Shown here: positions 58,047 to 64,000 of the stretch, piece by piece
Layout of the letters: the number at the start of each line of letters is the position of its first letter
Position numbering within the stretch: position 1 is the stretch's first letter
Source of the DNA: Mucilaginibacter aquariorum
Lineage (GTDB): Bacteria; Bacteroidota; Bacteroidia; Sphingobacteriales; Sphingobacteriaceae
DNA length: 64,000 bases
Direction of reading: 5' to 3'
Assembly (NCBI RefSeq): GCF_024498135.1
Contig: NZ_JANHOH010000012.1
Span: forward strand, 61,297-125,296
Notes under the pieces: generated by a model
Seen by the model: the letters and a program-made list of their open reading frames with translations, nothing else
What the model was told of the DNA's origin: nothing
The model's database searches: none
Program-made: the position numbers and the translations under genes

Positions 58047-58883
58047 ATGGCAAACGCACCAACAAAACCAACTACTCCTGTAAACAAAGAAAGCTCAAGT
58101 GCATCGGGCGCATTTGCAACTTTGACCATCCCTATCTGTATAGTAGTGGCAATTTGTATTTTTGTATTCATATTAGGCCATCCAAGTCACTATAAAGGCG
58201 GAGATCCAGCTAACGAGCCAAATCCTGGCGATTTATTCGGTACTGTACACAAAGGTGGTGTAATTGTACCATTGATCATGTCATACCTGTTAATGGTTAT
58301 CGTGTTTTCAATTGAAAGGTTTGTAGTTATTGGCAAAGCATCTGGTACAGGTAATGTAGATGCATTCGTAAGAAGGATCCAATCATTCCTTAACGCTGGT
58401 AACATCGACGGCGCAAACGCTGAGTGCGACAAACAAAAAGGTTCGGTAGCAAACGTTATCAAATCAGGTTTGAAAAAATACCGCGAAATGGAAACTGATC
58501 AAACTATGGATGTTGATCAAAAAGCATTAGCTATTCAAAAAGACATTGAAGAAGCAACAGCTTTAGAAATGCCAATGTTAGAGCAAAACCTAACTATCAT
58601 CGCTACTTTGGTATCAATCGGTACATTAACCGGTCTATTAGGTACGGTAATTGGTATGATCAAGGCCTTCGGCGAGTTGGCATCTTCAGGTGCTCCAAAC
58701 CAGGCGGCATTATCAAATAGTATCTCTGAAGCACTTATCAATACAGCGTTAGGTATCGGTACTTCAGCTATATCAATTGTAATGTACAACGTGTTTACTT
58801 CAAAAATCGATAAACTGACTTACGCTATTGACGAAACTGGTTTCAGCATAGTTCAAACATTTGCTGCTTCACATAAAAAATAA
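58047..58883 (+). CDS. exbB: ExbB/TolQ/MotA proton-channel protein
   Basis: A 278-residue protein with three membrane helices (about 28-50, 75-95 and a long pair near 175-235). The MotA/TolQ/ExbB domain is visible as QNLTIIATLVSIGTLTGLLGTVIGMIKAFGELASSGAPNQAALSNSISEALINTALGIGTSAISI. It forms the pentameric proton channel that, with ExbD, energises TonB. It is the first gene of a seven-gene operon (58047-63862). Confidence 0.95.
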   Translation: MANAPTKPTTPVNKESSSASGAFATLTIPICIVVAICIFVFILGHPSHYKGGDPANEPNPGDLFGTVHKGGVIVPLIMSYLLMVIVFSIERFVVIGKASGTGNVDAFVRRIQSFLNAGNIDGANAECDKQKGSVANVIKSGLKKYREMETDQTMDVDQKALAIQKDIEEATALEMPMLEQNLTIIATLVSIGTLTGLLGTVIGMIKAFGELASSGAPNQAALSNSISEALINTALGIGTSAISIVMYNVFTSKIDKLTYAIDETGFSIVQTFAASHKK

Positions 58884-58991
58884 TATTTGTAAAATATTAG
58901 TGCGTGTTTTCCCGTTATAACAGAATATAATTTGGATAATTGGGATAAGTAACTATCTTTACATTATATATTTTTTTAAATAAAGAACAAT

Positions 58992-59612
58992 ATGCCAAGA
59001 GTAAAAGTCCAAAGAAAGAGTACCGCGATTGATATGACCGCCATGTGCGACGTAGCCTTCCTGTTGCTTACTTTCTTTATATTAACAGCAAAACCCCGGA
59101 CAGAAGATCCTGTTCCGGTAGATATACCCGCTTCGTCTATTACGCAGCCAATACCAGATGATAACGTATTGATGTTGACTGTTGCCGAGCAAAAAGTGTT
59201 CTTTACTGTAGATGGTAACGATATCCGTAAACAAACCCTAAATCAAATGGGTGATAAATACGGCGTTAAATTTACCCCGGAAGAGCAAACCAAGTTCTCG
59301 GGCACACCAATATTTGGTGTACCTATGAACCAGCTGAAACAGTTCCTGCAATTAGACGCAGCTCAGAAAAAGGAGTATAAGCAACCTGGTATCCCTAACG
59401 ATACTACTGCCAACAACGAACTTGCTGACTGGATACGTGAAGCGCGTAAAGCCGACGTGGCCTTACACAACAAAGCGTTAAGGATATCTATTAAAGGTGA
59501 TAATAAAGAGGAATATCCAACTATTAAGAAAGTGATAGGGATTCTTCAAAAACAAGAAATTAACAAGTTTAGTCTGATTACAACAATCAGAGCTGCACCT
59601 AAAACGAATTAA
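58992..59612 (+). CDS. exbD: ExbD/TolR biopolymer transport protein (first copy)
   Basis: A 206-residue protein with one N-terminal transmembrane helix (AMCDVAFLLLTFFILTAKPR) containing the conserved Asp24-type residue needed for proton coupling, followed by a periplasmic domain. It is longer than classic ExbD (about 140-180 residues). It pairs with ExbB and, in this operon, with a second ExbD copy at 59615 starting 2 bp after its stop. Two ExbD proteins may form a heterodimer in the channel (inference). Confidence 0.94.
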   Translation: MPRVKVQRKSTAIDMTAMCDVAFLLLTFFILTAKPRTEDPVPVDIPASSITQPIPDDNVLMLTVAEQKVFFTVDGNDIRKQTLNQMGDKYGVKFTPEEQTKFSGTPIFGVPMNQLKQFLQLDAAQKKEYKQPGIPNDTTANNELADWIREARKADVALHNKALRISIKGDNKEEYPTIKKVIGILQKQEINKFSLITTIRAAPKTN

Positions 59613-59614
59613 AA

Positions 59615-60148
59615 ATGGCAGAATTAGACACCTCCTCCGGCGGGGGGAAAAAAGGCGGGAAAGTAAGGAGTAAGAAAGCTTCAACACGCGTGGATTTAAC
59701 CGCGATGGTTGATTTGGCCTTCTTGTTAATTACCTTCTTTATGCTTACTACAACGCTTTCAAAACCGAAAGCGATGGATGTTATTATGCCCGATAAAGAC
59801 GAGAAGACACATGATCAGGAGGCTATGGCCGCTTCAAGGTCAATGACTATTTTGTTAGGGTCTAATAACAAACTGGAGTGGTTTATTGGCGAGCCCGGTA
59901 AATCACAGCCTACAACCGAAGGCTATGGCAAAGATGGTTTGCGTAAAACACTTATTGAAAAGGGTAAGGAAATACAGGCAAGTACAGGTAAATTCATGTT
60001 CGTGTTAATTAAACCAAGCGATAAATCAAACTATAAAAATTTGGTTGACGTATTGGACGAGATGAAAATAACCAACGTAACATCATATGCTATTGTTGAC
60101 ATCTTGCCAAGTGAAATCGATTTGCTTAAGCGCGATGGTAACTATTAA
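59615..60148 (+). CDS. exbD: ExbD/TolR biopolymer transport protein (second copy)
   Basis: A 177-residue protein with a Gly/Ser/Lys-rich start (SSGGGKKGGKVRSKKAST), a transmembrane helix with the conserved Asp (LTAMVDLAFLLITFFML) and a periplasmic C-terminal domain. It starts 2 bp after the first ExbD stop, so the two are translationally coupled. Sequence differs clearly from the first copy. Confidence 0.94.
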   Translation: MAELDTSSGGGKKGGKVRSKKASTRVDLTAMVDLAFLLITFFMLTTTLSKPKAMDVIMPDKDEKTHDQEAMAASRSMTILLGSNNKLEWFIGEPGKSQPTTEGYGKDGLRKTLIEKGKEIQASTGKFMFVLIKPSDKSNYKNLVDVLDEMKITNVTSYAIVDILPSEIDLLKRDGNY

Positions 60149-60181
60149 GGAACAATTAAAGTAAATTAACGTTAGAAGATA

Positions 60182-61006
60182 ATGTTTGGATCAAAATTAG
60201 ACATACTAAACCAGCAGTGGATTGACGTTGTTTTTACAGGCCGTAACAAAGCTTATGGTGCATACGAACTTAGAAAGGAAAATCCTCGTAACACAAACAA
60301 GGCCCTTATAATTGGAGTAGCAGCATTTGTTTTACTTATATCTTTTAAAACAATCATCAATGCAATAGAGGGATTTATCCCTAAAGCTGACGAGAAGGTG
60401 AAGGTTACCGAAGTGGTACTGCCTCCGCCGCCCGTAAATGAACAACAAAAACCACCTCCGCCACCTCCGGAACCACCTAAACCAAAAGTTGATCAGGTGC
60501 GTTTCCCTCCTCCGGTTGTAAAACCAGATAACGAGGTACAAGAAAAAGATCCGCCAACCGTTAAAGAGTTGGAAGTAGCGGATCCAGGGCAGAAAGACCA
60601 AAAGGGTGACCCTAATGCCGACATCAGGATTGATGAGCCGGTAGGTAACTCTGATGTGAAACAGGTTGTGGAAGAAAACCCTAATCAAATTTTTACCGCG
60701 GTAGAGCAATCTCCAACTTTCCCTGGCGGCGAGGGTGCATTTGGAAAGTATCTTCAAAAGAATATGCGTTATCCGGCTATAGCAAGGGAAAACAACGTTC
60801 AAGGACGTGTGGTTTTAACCTTCGTAGTGGAAAGGGATGGTTCATTAACCGATATTAAGGTTTTACGCTCTCTTGGCAGCGGTACAGATGAAGAAGCTGT
60901 ACGTGTATTGAAAGCTTCGCCAAAATGGAAACCAGGTATACAAAACGGGCGTCCGGTTCGTGTACAATACAGCATACCTGTAAACTTTACATTGGCGTCA
61001 GAATAA
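60182..61006 (+). CDS. tonB: Energy transducer TonB
   Basis: A 274-residue protein with an N-terminal region (about 1-35) and one transmembrane helix (about 38-60), a long proline-rich periplasmic spacer (PPPPVNEQQKPPPPPPEPPKPK), and the C-terminal TonB domain: FPGGEGAFGKYLQKNMRYP, then GRVVLTFVVERDGSLTDIKVLRSLGSGTDEEAVRVLKASPKWKPG. It carries ExbBD energy to outer-membrane SusC-like and siderophore receptors. It starts 33 bp after the second ExbD. Confidence 0.95.
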   Translation: MFGSKLDILNQQWIDVVFTGRNKAYGAYELRKENPRNTNKALIIGVAAFVLLISFKTIINAIEGFIPKADEKVKVTEVVLPPPPVNEQQKPPPPPPEPPKPKVDQVRFPPPVVKPDNEVQEKDPPTVKELEVADPGQKDQKGDPNADIRIDEPVGNSDVKQVVEENPNQIFTAVEQSPTFPGGEGAFGKYLQKNMRYPAIARENNVQGRVVLTFVVERDGSLTDIKVLRSLGSGTDEEAVRVLKASPKWKPGIQNGRPVRVQYSIPVNFTLASE

Positions 61007-61012
61007 AAATTA

Positions 61013-61243
61013 ATGTTATCAAATAACAATGAAAAGCAAAAATCGCCCAAAAGGCGGTTTTTGCTTATTTTAGGAGTTACTGCATTTATTGCGTTTTGCG
61101 TATTAGGATTAATGATAATTTTTTGGGATAAGTTTCCGTTAGATCTTCCTAAGTCACAAAGAACGATCTTTGGTTCAGTTATATTAATTTACGCAGTTTT
61201 ACGCTTTTCGCGTTACTTAAGAAAGGACCCTAATGAAAATTAG
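61013..61243 (+). CDS. Small membrane protein in the Ton operon
   Basis: A 76-residue protein with two membrane helices (about 16-36 and 50-66) and basic ends (PKRRF, RYLRKDPNEN). It starts 6 bp after tonB and overlaps the next gene by 11 bp, so it is embedded in the operon and translationally coupled. I know of small proteins at this position in Sphingobacteriaceae, but not their function; an accessory role in the TonB complex is possible. Confidence 0.7.
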   Translation: MLSNNNEKQKSPKRRFLLILGVTAFIAFCVLGLMIIFWDKFPLDLPKSQRTIFGSVILIYAVLRFSRYLRKDPNEN

Positions 61244-62147
61244 TTTTGTAGCTCTATTATCAGGGGTTTCGCTATTAGTATTATTACAAAGCTGCCAACA
61301 AAATACCGACAAAAAAGCACCGCTTGATGGCTTTACTTCCGGAACAGCACAATTTGCAGCCGATGAATCGTTTTCGCCAATTATTGACGAAGAACTGTAT
61401 GTTTTTAAGGCTTTATATCCCGAAGCCAACCCGGTAATTACTTACAAGCCCGAAAGCGAGGTTGTAAATAATTTACTAAATGATAAAGTAAGAGTTGCCA
61501 TTTTGTCGCGCAATCTTGATACAGCCGAATTGGCTGTACTAAAAAGGCGTACATTGGTAGCAGACGTAAACAAATTTGCGGTAGATGCTGTAGCTCTTAT
61601 TGTAAATCAAACGTCAAAAGATACTACGATTTCGGTTAACGAAATTAAAAGTATGTTAAAAGGGCAGTTAAAAACCGATATTAATATAGTGTTTGACAAC
61701 CCTAACTCAAGTTTGGTAAGGTATTTGAAGAACTTATCTGGAAACCAAGAGTTAAAGCAAAAAAATATTTACGCGTTAAGCTCAAGCAAAGAGGTTATAA
61801 AGTACGTAAGTACGCACCCTAATTCGATAGGTATAACGGGCTTTAGCTGGCTAAACGACCCGGATAAGGATTATGCTGAAGCCGTTGATAAAGTTAAAAT
61901 TGTAGGCGTTAAAGACGAGGATAATAAAATTGCCCCTAACGAGTATTTTAAACCTTCGCAAACCACACTTGTCCAACATACGTATCCGCTAAGCAGGTCA
62001 TTGTATATGATTGATTGCACCGGCAGAAAAGGCTTAGGATCGGGCTTTGCCTCATTTTTAAGTAGTGAACGCGGACAGCGGATAATTTTAAAATCAGGGT
62101 TACTGCCTGATTCTATCCCGCAAAGGGAAATAAATATAACACACTAA
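61233..62147 (+). CDS. PstS-like substrate-binding lipoprotein
   Basis: A 304-residue protein with a lipobox (LLQSCQQN, Cys at about position 20). It has a type II periplasmic binding fold of the PstS-like group: GTAQFAADESFSPIIDEEL, then VAILSRNLDTAELAVLKRR, VNEIKSMLKGQ and SIGITGFSWLNDPD. No ABC permease or ATPase gene is near. Co-transcription with exbBD/tonB suggests it acts with TonB-dependent uptake or senses a ligand in the periplasm. The ligand is not predictable. Confidence 0.85.
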   Translation: MKISFVALLSGVSLLVLLQSCQQNTDKKAPLDGFTSGTAQFAADESFSPIIDEELYVFKALYPEANPVITYKPESEVVNNLLNDKVRVAILSRNLDTAELAVLKRRTLVADVNKFAVDAVALIVNQTSKDTTISVNEIKSMLKGQLKTDINIVFDNPNSSLVRYLKNLSGNQELKQKNIYALSSSKEVIKYVSTHPNSIGITGFSWLNDPDKDYAEAVDKVKIVGVKDEDNKIAPNEYFKPSQTTLVQHTYPLSRSLYMIDCTGRKGLGSGFASFLSSERGQRIILKSGLLPDSIPQREINITH

Positions 62148-62170
62148 CTATACATAATTTACAAACTAAG

Positions 62171-63862
62171 ATGAAAATGATCAGTAAGATAAGTAAGATA
62201 GTATTAGCTCTTACGCTTGTAGGCTCGTCAGTTTTTGCGCAGAGTTTAGCCGATGCGAAAAAAGCGATTGATGCCGAGCAGTTTCAGAAAGCTAAATCGA
62301 TGCTTAAAAATTTAACAGTTACTCAGGCCAATAAGGATGAAAACTTCTTTTACCTGGGCTGGGTGTACATTCTTCAGGAATATCCTGATTCGGCAAAAAC
62401 TATCTTTCAAAAAGGTATTGCTGTAAACCCAAAATCGGCGTTGAACTATGCGGGTTTAGGTGCAGCCGCTTTTTTAGATAAAGATAGGGCAACGGCCACT
62501 ACAAACTTTAATCAGGCAGTTGCATTAGCCGGTAAAGACAGCAAGCCATATTTATATGTGGGTAGATCTTACCTTTTGAACGATGTGGATGGCAAAGTGC
62601 CAGCGGCAGATGCAAACGCCGCTGTTAACGTGTTAACAAAAGGTAAAGCAGTTAATGCAAAAGATGCAGAAATACTTGTGGCTTTAGGAGATGCACTGCG
62701 TACGCAAAGCAAAAATACCGAAGCGCTGGGTAACTACCAGGCAGCTTTAGAGCTTGATCCTAAACTGGCTCATGCTAAGGTAGCAACAGGTGTGATCTGG
62801 AAATATGCTAACAACTTTGAAAGTTCAGAAACTGAATTTAAAGCGGCTTTAGCTATCGACCCTAATTATGGCCCTGCTTACCGCGAGTGGGCAGAAACAG
62901 ACGTACGCTGGGCTTTCTCTGATCCAAAAATGGCGTCAGCTAAAATCAAAGAAGCTACTGAGCAGTACAAAAAATACCTGTCGTTAACAGATCTGTCCTT
63001 AGAGTCTCGTTTACGTTATGCAGATTTCTTGTTACTATCGGGTGATTTTAAAACCCTGCAAACAGAAGCCCAGGCTTTATCAAGCGCTGCTAACAGCAAC
63101 CTAAAAGTTTATCGTTATTTAGGGTACTCTGGTTATGAGAACAAAGATTACCCTGCAGGTTTAGCTGCGATGAATACCTGGATCACCAAAGCAGATCCAA
63201 AACGTATTATCCCGCGTGACTATGTTTACCTGGGTCGTTTACAAATTGCATCTAAGCAAGACTCATTAGGTATTCAATCATTACGTAAAGCTATTGCGCT
63301 TGACACTACGCAGGTAGATGTTTATCCGGAAATTGCTAAAGCATTTTACGGACAAAAGAAATATGCTGAAGCTGGTGATGCTTACCATATTTATACCCAA
63401 AAAGGTAGAAACGTTAAGCTTTTAGACCACTTTTATGAAGGTATTAGTTATTATTTTTCTTACGATGAGAAAAAACCTAATGCAGATTCAACAATCGCCA
63501 AAGCCGATTCAGCGTTTAGCTATGTAATACAAAAAGCACCTACAACTGCTGATGCTTATCTTTATCGTGCCCGTATTAACGAGTTAAGAGATAAGGATCG
63601 TAACAATATTGTAGGTTACGCTAAACCTTTTTATGAAAAATACATTGAAGTGGTGAATACCAAAGGCGGTGTGCCGGATGATAGAACCAAAAAGAACCTC
63701 GCAGAGGCGTATGTTTACCTGGCTATATATTCTGAATTTAAAGAAAAGGATATGGCTAAAGCTACCGAGAACTATACCAAGGCAAGAGATAACGACCCTG
63801 CTAATAAACAGGTTGTAGCTTTCTTCTCGCGTAAGGCCGGGGGCGCCGGTAAAGGCAAATAA
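62171..63862 (+). CDS. Exported TPR-repeat protein
   Basis: A 563-residue protein with a signal peptide ending SSVFAQ (about 24 residues) and at least eight tetratricopeptide repeats, such as YLGWVYILQEYPDSAKTIFQKGIAVNP, ALGDALRTQSKNTEALGNYQAALELDP and ATGVIWKYANNFESSETEFKAALAIDP. It forms a periplasmic protein-protein interaction scaffold. It is the last gene of the Ton operon and ends before a terminator. Its partners may be TonB or the PstS-like lipoprotein (inference). Confidence 0.9.
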   Translation: MKMISKISKIVLALTLVGSSVFAQSLADAKKAIDAEQFQKAKSMLKNLTVTQANKDENFFYLGWVYILQEYPDSAKTIFQKGIAVNPKSALNYAGLGAAAFLDKDRATATTNFNQAVALAGKDSKPYLYVGRSYLLNDVDGKVPAADANAAVNVLTKGKAVNAKDAEILVALGDALRTQSKNTEALGNYQAALELDPKLAHAKVATGVIWKYANNFESSETEFKAALAIDPNYGPAYREWAETDVRWAFSDPKMASAKIKEATEQYKKYLSLTDLSLESRLRYADFLLLSGDFKTLQTEAQALSSAANSNLKVYRYLGYSGYENKDYPAGLAAMNTWITKADPKRIIPRDYVYLGRLQIASKQDSLGIQSLRKAIALDTTQVDVYPEIAKAFYGQKKYAEAGDAYHIYTQKGRNVKLLDHFYEGISYYFSYDEKKPNADSTIAKADSAFSYVIQKAPTTADAYLYRARINELRDKDRNNIVGYAKPFYEKYIEVVNTKGGVPDDRTKKNLAEAYVYLAIYSEFKEKDMAKATENYTKARDNDPANKQVVAFFSRKAGGAGKGK

Positions 63863-63923
63863 GCTTTCAGCTTAAATATGAGTTGTCCTGAAATAAGTTG
63901 ACAATAATTAAAGAATAAATATA

Positions 63924-63957
63924 GTCCTTGTCAGGTAATACTGGCAAGGATTTTTTG
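63924..63957 (+). terminator. Rho-independent terminator of the Ton operon
   Basis: TCCTTGTCAG and CTGGCAAGGA pair with one G-U type change around a 6-nt loop, followed by TTTTTTG. Confidence 0.85.
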
Positions 63958-64000
63958 TTGGTGAATAGTGTTTGGTGTTAGATAGTTTAAAGCTAAGTGA

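Overview
The window looks like a chromosomal segment of a Bacteroidota bacterium, most likely Sphingobacteriaceae (Mucilaginibacter/Pedobacter-like; the genus is inference). The reasons are the family content (GH144, DUF1080, DUF4407, M61 peptidase, a Ton operon with two ExbD genes, many Sec or Tat exported enzymes), Bacteroidota-type -7 promoter boxes (TAnnTTTG) before several genes, occasional TTG/GTG starts, and dispersed palindromic intergenic repeats. I see no rRNA, tRNA, transposase, phage gene or CRISPR array. A six-frame look supports about 60 protein genes, one cut off by the left edge.

Layout. 0-4 kb: partial S33-type hydrolase, small lipoprotein, aquaporin, and an azoreductase divergent from an HxlR redox regulator. 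4-9.7 kb: a GH144 glucanase with a DUF1349 protein, a GyrI-like protein, rlmF, DinB and cupin proteins. 9.7-14.3 kb: a GlxA-type regulator with a hydrolase, divergent from a small operon (HMA-like, VOC, DoxX, SRPBCC, DoxX). 14.4-17.8 kb: a GH20 hexosaminidase divergent from a Tat-exported Gfo/Idh/MocA oxidoreductase. 17.9-19.4 kb: a repeat-rich stretch around one small, possibly frameshifted gene. 19.4-29.2 kb: GH43, YdcF, acyltransferase 3, a GMC dehydrogenase with its Tat small subunit and a DUF1080 protein (a probable 3-keto-glycoside module), an outer-membrane phospholipase-like barrel, a DEAD-box helicase and a Tat-type sugar isomerase. 29.4-34.2 kb: pentapeptide-repeat protein, two hydrolases and a PAS histidine kinase with an unusual C-terminal domain.

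34.2-41.4 kb is a redox and molybdenum region: a molybdopterin oxidoreductase with cytochrome b561, a DUF1223 thioredoxin-like protein, an ECF sigma factor with zinc-type anti-sigma, a Met/Lys-rich exported peptide, a peroxiredoxin, and molybdate uptake modABC. 41.5-50 kb: GH5, prohibitin-like protein, rhodanese, DUF4407 and three metallopeptidases. 50-57.7 kb: plsC, NUDIX, an EamA exporter divergent from a CGNR regulator, metK behind a SAM-II-like riboswitch, a diacylglycerol kinase-like gene, SUI1 and pckA. 58-63.9 kb: exbB-exbD-exbD-tonB followed by a small membrane protein, a PstS-like lipoprotein and a TPR protein.

Much of the window serves glycan use: polysaccharides are cut by exported GH144/GH20/GH43/GH5 enzymes, sugars are oxidised at C3 and processed in the periplasm by Tat-exported proteins, and the Ton operon would power outer-membrane uptake. 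The most notable non-coding signals are the metK riboswitch, two inverted-repeat operators in divergent promoters, and at least five families of palindromic repeats.
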